Assembly: GCF_034479555.1 (NCBI RefSeq)
Contig: NZ_CP140151.1
Location: 1,240,001 to 1,304,000 of the forward strand
Direction of reading: 5' to 3'
Length of the DNA stretch: 64,000 nt
Source of the DNA: Chromohalobacter canadensis
Lineage (GTDB): Bacteria > Pseudomonadota > Gammaproteobacteria > Pseudomonadales > Halomonadaceae
Shown here: in pieces, positions 20,501 through 29,277 of the stretch
Numbering within the stretch: the stretch's first letter is position 1
How the letters are laid out: each line of letters begins with the position of its first letter
The notes under the pieces: model-generated
Database searches by the model: none
Told to the model about the DNA's origin: nothing
Seen by the model: the letters and a program-made list of their open reading frames with translations, nothing else
Program-made: the position numbers and the translations under genes

Positions 20501-22300
20501 CTAGCTCATTGGCTCGGCGTGCTCGATCATCAACTGCAACGACTCACGCCCCCGCCAGCGGTTGCGCGATAGTTTGTAGGCACAGCGCAGACGATCGCCG
20601 AGTCCGAACGGCGGCAGCTCGCCAGGTGTCAGGGCACGAAACCAGATCGCCTTGAGGCTCACCGCGCCACACGAGAGTTCGAGCATCAGGTGATTGCCAT
20701 CCGCCCCCACCGGGCGTAGCTGCTCGATGCGAAACTCGCCGTCGAACAGCGGGGCATCGAACTCACGACCATAGGGTGCCAGACGCGCCAGTTCATCCAC
20801 CGCCGCCAATGACAGCTGCTCGGGCAGCAAGGCGCCGTCGGTCAGCACGTAGGGGAAAAGTTCGCGGCCACTGAGTTGTTGCTCGACCGCCGTGAGAAAG
20901 GCATCGCGAAATTCCGCCAGACGCTCGCGCGGTACGCCAATGCCCGCCGCTCCCCGGTGTCCCCCGAAACGTGGCAATGCCTCGGGGGCCAGTTCATGCG
21001 CGCGCTGCAATGCGTCTCGCAAGTGCAGCCCTTCGATGGAACGTCCCGAACCGGTCAGCATGCCCGGCGCAGCGGCCGGCGTAAGCACCAGCGTGGGGCG
21101 CCCGAAAGCCTGTACCAGACGCGAGGCCACGATACCTTGCACGCCTGCATGCCCGTCCTCGAGGAAAACCACGATGGCCGATGCGCTCTCGGCCAGCGCG
21201 TCGAACGCCAATGCCCGGGCGCTCTCGACCATGTCCGCCTCGATCGCCTTGCGTGACTGGTTGTCGGTATCCAGCACCTCGAGATGACGCCGTGCCGAGG
21301 CATCATCGGCGGCGAGCATGAAGTGCAGCGCCGCATAGGGGTCATCGAGACGCGAGCGCGCGTTGATGCGCGGCCCCATCTGAAAGGCCAAGGTTTCGGC
21401 ATCGAAGGGCACGCTGTCGTCCCCCAGCCGCTCGGCCATGACCCGCCAGCAGGCGGCGCCCATGCGGTTGATCAATGTCAGCCCATGGCTGACCACGGCA
21501 CGGTTGGCGGGACTCGCACCCAGCGAGACGCAATCCGCCACGGTGCCCAAAGCGACGTAAGACAGCCACGGCGACAATTTCGGGGTCGAGGGTGCGGCCA
21601 CGCCCTGCTCGATGAGCACCGAACGCGTCAGTGACATGGTCAACCACGCCACCATGCAACCGGCGATGGTGGGGTCTGGGTAATCGCAATCGCTGCGCGT
21701 GGGATTGACGGTGGCATACGCCGACACCGGAGGCCCCGCCGTCGGCAAGGCGTGATGGTCGGTCACCACGACATCGAGACCTGCCTCACGCAGACGCGCA
21801 ATACGCGGCTCGTCGGAGCTACCGCAGTCGGCGGTGATCACCAGGCTGGGTCGTGGCGACAATGCAAGAGTACGCTCCACCAGCGGCAAACTAATGCCGT
21901 AGCCATCGAAGATACGGTGGCCTATTAAGCTGTGCAGCTTATGCATCGGCACGCCGAACAGCTCGTTCAGGGTCCGCAGGATGACGACGTGCGAGGTGAT
22001 ACCGTCGACGTCGTAATCGGTCAAGATGCCGATATGCTCGCCCTCGGTCACCGCCAGGGCGATCCGCTCGGCAGCACGGCGCGCGTCCTGCAGACGTTCG
22101 GGGTGCGCCAGATAGCGCAAGCTGGGGTCGATCAGCGATGCGATATCGTCTGTGTAGTCGTGCAGACGCCCAGCCAGTATCCGCGCCTGCAGTTCGCTGA
22201 GCCCAGCCGACTGCGCGCGGCGGTAGACGCTCTCATCACGCGGACGTGACAGGATGCGACGGTTCAGCAGGCGTTGCGGGTCATGCTCGGCTACTGACAC
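20501..22300 (-). CDS. recJ: Single-stranded-DNA-specific 5'-3' exonuclease RecJ
   Basis: 599 residues of the DHH phosphoesterase family. Motif I is LTDYDVDGITSH and the DHH motif is VVVTDHHALP; the C-terminal DHHA1 part has FGGHRGAAGIGV. RecJ degrades single strands in mismatch repair and RecF-pathway recombination. The GTG at 22300 has gaggag at good spacing; the frame is open further upstream but gives a poor start. The downstream order recJ, thrC, hom, dsbC, xerD on one strand keeps much of the enteric xerD-dsbC-recJ cluster. Confidence 0.93.
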   Translation of the reverse strand: MSVAEHDPQRLLNRRILSRPRDESVYRRAQSAGLSELQARILAGRLHDYTDDIASLIDPSLRYLAHPERLQDARRAAERIALAVTEGEHIGILTDYDVDGITSHVVILRTLNELFGVPMHKLHSLIGHRIFDGYGISLPLVERTLALSPRPSLVITADCGSSDEPRIARLREAGLDVVVTDHHALPTAGPPVSAYATVNPTRSDCDYPDPTIAGCMVAWLTMSLTRSVLIEQGVAAPSTPKLSPWLSYVALGTVADCVSLGASPANRAVVSHGLTLINRMGAACWRVMAERLGDDSVPFDAETLAFQMGPRINARSRLDDPYAALHFMLAADDASARRHLEVLDTDNQSRKAIEADMVESARALAFDALAESASAIVVFLEDGHAGVQGIVASRLVQAFGRPTLVLTPAAAPGMLTGSGRSIEGLHLRDALQRAHELAPEALPRFGGHRGAAGIGVPRERLAEFRDAFLTAVEQQLSGRELFPYVLTDGALLPEQLSLAAVDELARLAPYGREFDAPLFDGEFRIEQLRPVGADGNHLMLELSCGAVSLKAIWFRALTPGELPPFGLGDRLRCAYKLSRNRWRGRESLQLMIEHAEPMS

Positions 22301-22374
22301 GAATGACTCCTCGGGAGACGGCAGATGGCAAGCCTCGGGCGCGCAGCGTGAATCACCACGACGCGCCTGGGACG

Positions 22375-23763
22375 TCAACGGCGCTGTTCGGCGACGAAGG
22401 CCTGCACGGCCTCAAGCTCGGCCGGTAGCACGGTGTAACGCTCTTCACGCTCGAGCAAACCGGCCATGTGTGCGGGCAGCGGCACGCCTTCGAAACCCGC
22501 CTGAAGCACCGCGTCGGCGAACTTGGCCGGATGCGCGGTCGCCAGGGTGATCATCGGCGTCGAGGCATCCGTGCGAACACGCTCGGCGGCACGATAGCCC
22601 GTCGCGGTATGCGGATCGAGCAATTCCTTGGTACGCCCATGCGCGTCGCGAATCACCTCGAGAATGGTGTCGTCATCGACGCTGTGGCTGACGAATTTCT
22701 CGCGTAGCCGTGCCAGCGGTGCTTCGGCGAGAACCGCCGGCTCTTGCTGAAAGCGCTCGAGCAGATCGCGCACGGCGTCGCCATCGCGATCATAAGCCTC
22801 GAACAGCAAACGTTCGAAGTTCGACGACACCACGATATCCATCGACGGTGCCAGAGTCGCCTTGAGCGCCTGCTTGGAGAAGTCGTTGTCGGCCAGCGTG
22901 CGATGCAGGATATCATTGGCATTGGTCGCCACGACGAACTGCTTGACCGGCAAGCCCATGCGATAGGCCACGTAGCCAGCGAAGACATTGCCGAAGTTGG
23001 CCGACGGCACGCAGAAGCTCACCTCACGATGCGGCGCGCCCAGGGCCACCGCAGAGGCCACGTAATAGACCACCTGCGCCATGATGCGCGCCCAGTTGAT
23101 GGAGTTGACCGCCACCAGGCGCGTGCCGTTCAGGAACGTTTGATCGGCGAAGCTTGCCTTGACCATTGCCTGGGCGTCGTCGAAATCGCCCTCGATGGCG
23201 ATATTGAAGACGTTGTCGGCCAGCACCGAGGTCATCTGACGACGCTGCACCTCGGATACACGGTTATGCGGATGCAGGATGAAGATGTCGAGGTTGTCGC
23301 AATGCCGACAGCCTTCGATCGCCGCCGACCCGGTATCGCCGGATGTCGCGCCCATGATCACCGCACGCTCGCCACGCTTGGCCAGGAAGTGATCGAGGAT
23401 GCGCCCCAGCAACTGCAAGGCGACATCCTTGAACGCCAGCGTCGGACCGTGGAACAGCTCGAGCAGGAAGTGGTTGCTGGCAAGCTGGTTGAGCGGCACG
23501 ACGGCTTCATGACTGAAGGTCGCGTAGGCGTCCTTCACCAGTTGCCGGAAGGTGTCGTCGTCGATCTCGCCACCAACGAAGGGCTTCATAACGCGAAACG
23601 CGATCTCGGCGTAGGAAAGTCCCGCCATCGCCTCGAGATCCTCCGTCGAGAGCGTGGGAATCGTCTCCGGCACGTAAAGACCGCCATCGGAGGCCATCCC
23701 GGTGAGCACGACATCCTCGAAGGACAACGCGGGCGAGCGCCCGCGGGTACTGATGTAACGCAT
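22375..23763 (-). CDS. thrC: Threonine synthase
   Basis: 462 residues. MRYISTRGRSPALSFEDVVL is the usual start, the PLP lysine is in LAFKDVALQLLGR, and the phosphate loop is MGATSGDTGSAAIEG. It converts O-phosphohomoserine to threonine. The ATG at 23763 follows ggagtgaag. It sits 86 bases after hom, the preceding enzyme of the pathway, so hom and thrC probably share a transcript. Confidence 0.96.
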   Translation of the reverse strand: MRYISTRGRSPALSFEDVVLTGMASDGGLYVPETIPTLSTEDLEAMAGLSYAEIAFRVMKPFVGGEIDDDTFRQLVKDAYATFSHEAVVPLNQLASNHFLLELFHGPTLAFKDVALQLLGRILDHFLAKRGERAVIMGATSGDTGSAAIEGCRHCDNLDIFILHPHNRVSEVQRRQMTSVLADNVFNIAIEGDFDDAQAMVKASFADQTFLNGTRLVAVNSINWARIMAQVVYYVASAVALGAPHREVSFCVPSANFGNVFAGYVAYRMGLPVKQFVVATNANDILHRTLADNDFSKQALKATLAPSMDIVVSSNFERLLFEAYDRDGDAVRDLLERFQQEPAVLAEAPLARLREKFVSHSVDDDTILEVIRDAHGRTKELLDPHTATGYRAAERVRTDASTPMITLATAHPAKFADAVLQAGFEGVPLPAHMAGLLEREERYTVLPAELEAVQAFVAEQRR

Positions 23764-23780
23764 ACTTCACTCCGTGAGTG

Positions 23781-23834
23781 GCGAGCTGCGGGCTTCGAGC
23801 GGCGAGCTGGTTCTGCTCGAAGCCCGGTGCTCGC
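23781..23834. repeat. Inverted repeat in the hom-thrC gap
   Basis: A perfect 12-bp stem, CGGGCTTCGAGC (23789-23800) with its complement at 23815-23826, is extended by GCGAGC/GCTCGC (23781-23786, 23829-23834) after a two-base mismatch. The loop is 14 bases. It lies between two cotranscribed genes and ends just before the thrC ribosome binding site. Confidence 0.7.
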
Positions 23835-23849
23835 GACTCGAAGCTTGGT

Positions 23850-25166
23850 TTATTCGTTCTCGTCGAGGGCTTCGACACGAATCCGTGTCACCGGACCGGC
23901 GATATCGGCCAGTGATTCGAGCTGACGGATCACCTCGTTCATTTGCTGCTCGCGGGTGCGGTGCGTCATCAGGATGATGGGCACCAGCTCGCCTTCGGTG
24001 GCTTCCTTCTGGATGATCGCCTCGATGGAAATCCCTTGCTCGGAGAGAATCGTCGCCACCCGCGCCAGCACGCCCGGTCGATCCACCGCCAACAGGCGTA
24101 GGTAATAGGCAGTGACGATGTCTTCCATGGGCAGGATCGGCAGCGAGCCGTCGGCTTCGTCGATGCCGCTGAAGGCGAGATACGGCACACGGTAATGGTG
24201 CTCGGTCGTGATGTCGCGCGCCACGTCAAGCAGGTCGGCGACCACCGCCGAGGCCGTGGGCTCGGCCCCCGCGCCGGCACCATAGTAAAGCGTCGGCCCC
24301 ACGGCATCGCCCATCACCGCGATGGCGTTCTTCACGCCATGCACGCTGGCCAGCAAGCGCTCTTTAGGAATCAACGTCGGGTGCACGCGAAGTTCGAGGC
24401 CTTTTTCGGTGCGCTTGGAAATCCCCAGGTGCTTGATGATATAGCCCAGTTGATCGGCCTGTTCGACATCGTCGGCCGTGACCCGCGAGATGCCCTCCGT
24501 GTAGGCCTTGTCGAACTGCAGCGGCACGCCGAAGGCGATCGAAGCCAGAATGGTCAACTTATGGGCGGCGTCGATACCTTCGACATCGAACGTCGGGTCG
24601 GATTCGGCATAGCCCAGCGCCTGTGCCTCGGCAAGCACGTCGTCGAAGGCGCGGCCTTCGTCGCGCATGTGGGTCAGAATGTAGTTGCCAGTGCCGTTGA
24701 TGATACCGGCAAGCCATTGAATGCGGTTGGCACCCAGGCCTTCACGCAGCGACTTGATCACCGGGATGCCGCCGGCCACGGCCGCCTCGAAGGCCACGAT
24801 CACACCCCTTTCGTGCGCGGCCTGGAAGATTTCGTTGCCGTGCACGGCGATCAGCGCTTTGTTGGCGGTGACCACGTGCTTGCCGTTCTCGATGGCCGTC
24901 ATCACCAGTTCACGGGCCACGTCGTAGCCGCCGATCAACTCGACCAGCACATCGACATCGGGATTGCGCGCCACCTCGAAGACATCGCGGGTGACCTTGA
25001 CCCCGGCGGTTTCGCATTGCGGGTTATCGCGACGCGTACCGACCTGCTCGACGATAATCGGTCGACTGGCGCGACGGGCGATATCGTCCGCATTGCGCGT
25101 CAACACATTGAAGGTACCGCCACCCACGGTCCCTAGCCCACAGATACCTACTCTCACCGGTTTCAA
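23850..25166 (-). CDS. hom: Homoserine dehydrogenase
   Basis: 438 residues. The NAD(P)-binding loop is VGICGLGTVGGGTFNVL, and the catalytic domain contains GIINGTGNYILTHM and YAESDPTFDVEGIDAAHKL. A C-terminal ACT domain (LAVDRPGVLARVATILSEQG) is the usual site of threonine feedback. The enzyme reduces aspartate semialdehyde to homoserine. Translation appears to start at TTG 25166, which has ggggag seven bases upstream; GTG at 25157 is the alternative. Confidence 0.96.
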   Translation of the reverse strand: MKPVRVGICGLGTVGGGTFNVLTRNADDIARRASRPIIVEQVGTRRDNPQCETAGVKVTRDVFEVARNPDVDVLVELIGGYDVARELVMTAIENGKHVVTANKALIAVHGNEIFQAAHERGVIVAFEAAVAGGIPVIKSLREGLGANRIQWLAGIINGTGNYILTHMRDEGRAFDDVLAEAQALGYAESDPTFDVEGIDAAHKLTILASIAFGVPLQFDKAYTEGISRVTADDVEQADQLGYIIKHLGISKRTEKGLELRVHPTLIPKERLLASVHGVKNAIAVMGDAVGPTLYYGAGAGAEPTASAVVADLLDVARDITTEHHYRVPYLAFSGIDEADGSLPILPMEDIVTAYYLRLLAVDRPGVLARVATILSEQGISIEAIIQKEATEGELVPIILMTHRTREQQMNEVIRQLESLADIAGPVTRIRVEALDENE

Positions 25167-25249
25167 CGTCCCGCTCCCCTTACTCAGTGTATGTGTCCAG
25201 CGGACCTCCTGCGCCTAGCGTCGGAGGTCATCATATTATCGTCGGTCGG

Positions 25250-25984
25250 TCATTCCTCGATGCCAAGCATCGACGCCAGCCGCTCGGCCGGCACGTATCC
25301 CGGCACCATGCGGCCATTGGGCAACACGATGGCGGGCGTTCCCTGAATCCCCAGTTCACGCCCCAGTTCATACTGCTCGGCCACCGGCGCCTCGCACTGC
25401 GCTGTGGCATCCGGAGTTTCCCCGCGCATCGCGGCGGTGAGCGCCTCGGTGGCGTTGTCGGCGCACCAGGCCTGGCTCAGCACGCGTGCCGCCTCGGAGT
25501 CGACGCCGGCACGTGGAAAGGCCAGATAGTCTACCGCGATTCCCATCCGATTGAGACGGGGGACTTCCTTATGGAACTTTTGGCAATAAGGGCACGAGGT
25601 ATCGGTAAAGACGGTAATGCGCGCCTTGACCTCGCCGGCGGGCTTGTAGATGACGCGTTTATCCTCGGGGACCTCATCGAGACGCGCCTGGCGGCGTTCG
25701 TTGGCGGCACGCTCGGTCAAGTTGACCATCTGCCCGTCACGGTTGCGATACAGGTCACCGACGACCATGTATTCCCCATCGGCGTCTGTATAGAGGGTTT
25801 CGCCGCCCTTGAGGCGTACCTCATAGAGCCCTGATAACGGCGACTCCTCGATCGACGCCACCGGCATCGGCTGCCCATTGTGGGTCAGCTTGTCGGCCAG
25901 CCCCTCGGGGGGCGCGGCAAGACTCAGCGGAGCGGCTAGAAGGGCCAAGGCGCCCCCCATGACGGACAATACGGCTCTAGACAT
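25250..25984 (-). CDS. dsbC: Periplasmic protein disulfide isomerase DsbC
   Basis: 244 residues. A signal peptide ends near LSLAA (about residue 24). An N-terminal dimerisation domain precedes the thioredoxin domain with active site CPYC at 131-134 and cis-proline loop GTPAIV. Two further cysteines (in QAWCADN and AQCEAP) match the structural disulfide of DsbC. It repairs wrong disulfides in the periplasm. The ATG at 25984 has agagg at six bases; a TTG two codons earlier overlaps the xerD stop. The xerD-dsbC-recJ order is the enteric one, here with hom and thrC inserted. Confidence 0.94.
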   Translation of the reverse strand: MSRAVLSVMGGALALLAAPLSLAAPPEGLADKLTHNGQPMPVASIEESPLSGLYEVRLKGGETLYTDADGEYMVVGDLYRNRDGQMVNLTERAANERRQARLDEVPEDKRVIYKPAGEVKARITVFTDTSCPYCQKFHKEVPRLNRMGIAVDYLAFPRAGVDSEAARVLSQAWCADNATEALTAAMRGETPDATAQCEAPVAEQYELGRELGIQGTPAIVLPNGRMVPGYVPAERLASMLGIEE

Positions 25985-25986
25985 GA

Positions 25987-26874
25987 TCAACCTCTAGGAT
26001 GATGTTGGGCGTGCAGCGCTTCCAGACGCGCTTGGGCCACCTGGGTGTAGATTTGCGTGGTCGACAGATCACTGTGTCCCAGCAACAACTGTACGACACG
26101 TAAATTGGCCCCATGATTCAACAGGTGCGTCGCGAATGCATGACGCAGCGTGTGTGGCGAGAGGGGCTTATCGATGCCAGCCGCCACGGCATGTCGCTTG
26201 ATACGATGCCAGAACGTCTGGCGGGTCATGAATCCATCATGGCGTCCGGGAAACAGGGGCGGTCGGGTCGGATCGTTCATCAACCCCCCACGCCCTTGAC
26301 GCAGGTAGCGCTCGAGCCATGCGGCCGCTTCTTCGCCCAGTGGGACCAAGCGTTCCTTATCGCCCTTGCCGAGCACGCGCAACACACCCTGACGCAAGTT
26401 GACCGCATCCACCGTCAAACCGACCAGTTCAGAAACACGCAAGCCACATCCATACAACACTTCGAGCATGGTGCGGTCACGCAGTCCCAGCGGCGTATCC
26501 GCGTCCGGAGCTTCGAGCAAACGCTCGACCTCAGTTTCATCCAGCGTGTTGGGCAATTTGGCGATGGCCTTGGGAGCACGTGCCTCGGCCAGCGGGTCAT
26601 GGGCGATATGCCCTTCGGCCAGCGCCCAGCGATAGAAGCGCCGCAGACAAGACAACAAGCGTGCCACCGAGCGGGGATGATAGTGCTCGCGGCGCGCCGT
26701 CAGAAACGTCTCCAGCGCGCTTTCCCCGGGGGCCATTAGACGCTCGCTACGCGACGCGAGGTGCGCGAGCCAGGCATCCAGATCACGCCGGTAAGCATCC
26801 AGCGTGTGCCGACTCAGCCCGCGTTCCAGCCAGAGCCCATCGATAAAAGCATCACGCCACTCGAGATCATTCAC
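25987..26874 (-). CDS. xerD: Site-specific tyrosine recombinase XerD
   Basis: 295 residues, like E. coli XerD (298). The N-terminal SAM-like core-binding domain has WLERGLSRHTLDAYRRDL. The catalytic domain carries the Arg in CGLRVSEL, Lys in GKGDKERLVPL, HTLRHAFATHLL, the second His in LLGHSDLSTTQIYT, and the nucleophile Tyr at its end. It resolves chromosome dimers with XerC at dif. The GTG start at 26874 gives the family length. Confidence 0.93.
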   Translation of the reverse strand: MNDLEWRDAFIDGLWLERGLSRHTLDAYRRDLDAWLAHLASRSERLMAPGESALETFLTARREHYHPRSVARLLSCLRRFYRWALAEGHIAHDPLAEARAPKAIAKLPNTLDETEVERLLEAPDADTPLGLRDRTMLEVLYGCGLRVSELVGLTVDAVNLRQGVLRVLGKGDKERLVPLGEEAAAWLERYLRQGRGGLMNDPTRPPLFPGRHDGFMTRQTFWHRIKRHAVAAGIDKPLSPHTLRHAFATHLLNHGANLRVVQLLLGHSDLSTTQIYTQVAQARLEALHAQHHPRG

Positions 26875-26919
26875 CGATTTTGCTCTCCCCGCGTCGCCTT
26901 CGCTCACCCCATATGCAAA

Positions 26920-26948
26920 AACCCCGCGAGCCAAGGGCCCGCAGGGTT
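26920..26948 (-). terminator. Intrinsic terminator of rplS operon
   Basis: On the minus strand an imperfect 13-bp stem (AACCCTGCGGGCC with GGCTCGCGGGGTT, two mismatches) is followed by TTTTTGC. It lies 59 bases after the rplS stop and ends the rpsP-rimM-trmD-rplS transcript. Confidence 0.88.
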
Positions 26949-27006
26949 CTCGTCGAGCGCTCACAAAGGGGAGCGCTCATGACGTCTCGAGGACGCCGCA
27001 AGCCAC

Positions 27007-27366
27007 TTAACGAGTCAGCTTTTCCTTGATGCGAGCAGACTTGCCACTGCGCTCGCGGAGGTAGTACAGCTTGGCCTGGCGCACGTCACCGCGGCGCTTG
27101 ACCTCGATGGAATCGACCAGCGGGCTGTACGTCTGGAAAGTACGCTCGACGCCGACACCGTGGGAAATCTTGCGCACGGTGAAGGCGGAGTTGAGCCCAC
27201 GGTTGCGCTTGCCGATCACCACGCCTTCGAAAGCCTGCAGACGCTCGCGGCTACCTTCCACAACCTTGACCTGCACGGTCACGGTGTCGCCCGGCGCGAA
27301 TTCCGGAATCTGCTTGCTCATCTGCTCGGTTTCGAGCGCCTGGATCACCTTGTTCTTGCTACTCAT
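27007..27366 (-). CDS. rplS: 50S ribosomal protein L19
   Basis: 119 residues with the L19 signature [20 protein letters not shown], then [22 protein letters not shown] and [19 protein letters not shown]. It sits at the 30S-50S interface. The ATG at 27366 follows aaggag. It is last in the conserved rpsP-rimM-trmD-rplS operon, with a terminator after it. Confidence 0.98.
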   Translation of the reverse strand: MSSKNKVIQALETEQMSKQIPEFAPGDTVTVQVKVVEGSRERLQAFEGVVIGKRNRGLNSAFTVRKISHGVGVERTFQTYSPLVDSIEVKRRGDVRQAKLYYLRERSGKSARIKEKLTR

Positions 27367-27477
27367 GACTAAACTCCTTGATGTTTGGATGACCGTCTCT
27401 TCTTCATATGTCGAGAGTCGGTCGTGATCCCGGCGTCACGAAACGCGGGAATCGACGTTGTGGGTGACGCGCGGCGC

Positions 27478-28281
27478 TCATTCATCGAGCGTCCGTCGCT
27501 CCTCCGTCCTACCGACGTGCTGACCCATGGCATGTTCTGCGCTGAACTCGTCAAGCAATTGTTGCTGCTCGCGATTCAGAGTGCGACCTTCGAGAAGGTC
27601 GGGTCGCCTGAGCCAGGTTCGCCCGAGGGACTGCTTCAGCCGCCAGCGGCGAATCGCCGCGTGGTTGCCGCTAAGCAGAATGTCCGGCACGCCACGCCCA
27701 TCGATCGTCTCGGGGCGCGTGTAGTGCGGGCAATCCAGAAGTCCCTCGCTAAAGGAATCCTCAAGTGCCGAATCGCCATGGCCAAGCACCCCCGGCACCA
27801 ACCGGGAGACGGCATCGACCATCACCATGGCCGGCAATTCACCGCCGCTAAGCACATAATCGCCGATCGACCATTCTTCATCGATATCGGCCTCGACCAC
27901 TCGCTCGTCGATACCTTCGTAACGACCGGCGACGACGATCAGTGCCTCCAGGTCGGCCAGCTCCCGCACGCCACGTTGATCAAGCCGCCGCCCTTGGGGC
28001 GATAGATAAACCACGCGTGTGCGTTCTGGCGCACAACCACGGCGTTCGGCGTCACGGCGAGCCTCGGCGATGGCAGGTCGTAACGTGTCGACCTTCATCA
28101 GCATGCCGGGGCCACCGCCATAGGGCCGATCATCCACCGTGCGGTGCTTATCCGTGGCGTAATCCCGGGGATTCCAGAAATCCACCGCTAGCAATCCCTG
28201 GTCGACAGCGCGCCCCGTTACACCATAACGGGTGATCGCCTCGAACATCTCCGGGAACAGGGAGACAACACCAATCCACAC
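27478..28281 (-). CDS. trmD: tRNA (guanine-37-N1)-methyltransferase TrmD
   Basis: 267 residues of the SPOUT trefoil-knot class: [34 protein letters not shown], and the knot region [18 protein letters not shown]. It methylates G37 next to the anticodon and prevents frameshifts. The start is a GTG at 28281 with a weak ribosome binding site. Two-frame spacing in the operon is tight to rimM (38 bases). Confidence 0.96.
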   Translation of the reverse strand: MWIGVVSLFPEMFEAITRYGVTGRAVDQGLLAVDFWNPRDYATDKHRTVDDRPYGGGPGMLMKVDTLRPAIAEARRDAERRGCAPERTRVVYLSPQGRRLDQRGVRELADLEALIVVAGRYEGIDERVVEADIDEEWSIGDYVLSGGELPAMVMVDAVSRLVPGVLGHGDSALEDSFSEGLLDCPHYTRPETIDGRGVPDILLSGNHAAIRRWRLKQSLGRTWLRRPDLLEGRTLNREQQQLLDEFSAEHAMGQHVGRTEERRTLDE

Positions 28282-28319
28282 GGCTTCATCACTCGGCCAG
28301 CGACACCGACGATACGGCG

Positions 28320-28892
28320 TCAGAATTCAGGATCCCAGTCCACTGTCATACGCCCGGCATCGAGATCCACCTCGCGGATCACGCCGTCGGGCAGAAACGG
28401 TATTAACCGCTCCCGGTCATCGAGACTCGCCTCGCTGGGCTGGATCACCAACACATCGTTGGCCCCCGTCTCGAAGAGATAATTCACTTGCCCCAGACAC
28501 TCACCGGTCAGTGTCTCGACCCGCAGGCCTTCGAGCTGATACCAGTAATAATCGCCCGGCGCGAGCGCCGGCAACGCCTGCTTGGGCAGGAGAATATCCG
28601 CGCCGGCCCAACGTTCGGCCAGTTCGCGGTTCGAGATACCTTCAAGGCTGGCGACCAGCCCCTTTCCCTGAGGGCGTCCCTGACTCAGCTTGCACTCAAG
28701 GTGCTCGCCGCGCAGTGACAACACCCAGTCGGCATGCTCGAAGATGCCCTCGATGGGGCTGGTGTACGAATACACCCTCAACCACCCTTTCACGCCGTAG
28801 GGACTGGTCAGGCGGCCAAGCACCACGTGCTCGTCGTCTTGCGCCGCATCGGCGCGACCGGTCTCGTGCGACATAGAGGGCGATGCACTCAC
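28320..28892 (-). CDS. rimM: Ribosome maturation factor RimM
   Basis: 190 residues. The RimM N-terminal domain has [20 protein letters not shown]. The PRC-barrel domain has [13 protein letters not shown] and [10 protein letters not shown], and the chain ends in DWDPEF. It assists assembly of the 30S head. The GTG at 28892 overlaps the rpsP stop (GTGA), suggesting coupling; an ATG at 28874 is the alternative start. Confidence 0.95.
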   Translation of the reverse strand: MSASPSMSHETGRADAAQDDEHVVLGRLTSPYGVKGWLRVYSYTSPIEGIFEHADWVLSLRGEHLECKLSQGRPQGKGLVASLEGISNRELAERWAGADILLPKQALPALAPGDYYWYQLEGLRVETLTGECLGQVNYLFETGANDVLVIQPSEASLDDRERLIPFLPDGVIREVDLDAGRMTVDWDPEF

Positions 28893-29140
28893 GCTTGCTG
28901 CTTGCGTGCTTCTTTCAGCAACTCGGCGACGCGATCAGAGAGCTGGGCACCCAGACCCTGCCAATGCTCGGCACGCTCGAGATCGACGCGCAGGCGCTCT
29001 TCCTGACCACGTGCTACCGGGTTGAAGAAGCCGATACGCTCGATGAAACGGCCGTCGCGAGACTTACGCGAGTCGCTGACGGTGAGGTGATAAAAGGGAC
29101 GCTTCTTGGCGCCACCACGGGCCAAACGGATGGTAACCAT
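28889..29140 (-). CDS. rpsP: 30S ribosomal protein S16
   Basis: 83 residues, with [20 protein letters not shown] at the start and the signature [19 protein letters not shown]. It is the first gene of the rpsP-rimM-trmD-rplS operon. The ATG at 29140 has aggatt about ten bases upstream. Length is as in other gammaproteobacteria. Confidence 0.98.
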   Translation of the reverse strand: MVTIRLARGGAKKRPFYHLTVSDSRKSRDGRFIERIGFFNPVARGQEERLRVDLERAEHWQGLGAQLSDRVAELLKEARKQQA

Positions 29141-29204
29141 GCGCTATAATCCTACGGTTGAAGTTTTACGTTACGCCACGGACTGTCGCGGCGGGCAAGA
29201 CCCA

Positions 29205-29260
29205 CCTGCGAAGACGCAGCATTCTACGGAAAAAGGCACGTATTGGAAACCTTTTTCCTT
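29205..29260 (-). promoter_or_regulatory. Candidate promoter of the rpsP operon with overlapping inverted repeat
   Basis: On the minus strand TTTCCA, 17 bases and TAGAAT form a possible promoter whose -10 box equals those of the initiator tRNA and of rrn P2. The same stretch contains a perfect 9-bp A-rich inverted repeat, GGAAAAAGG/CCTTTTTCC (29228-29236 and 29250-29258). That repeat could instead end the ffh transcript. Both readings are tentative. Confidence 0.45.
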
Positions 29261-29277
29261 GACAACAAAAGGCGTTA

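Noticed and set aside
26874..26964. N-terminal extension of xerD
   Set aside because: The extra 30 residues have no XerD similarity and would overlap the terminator region of rplS.
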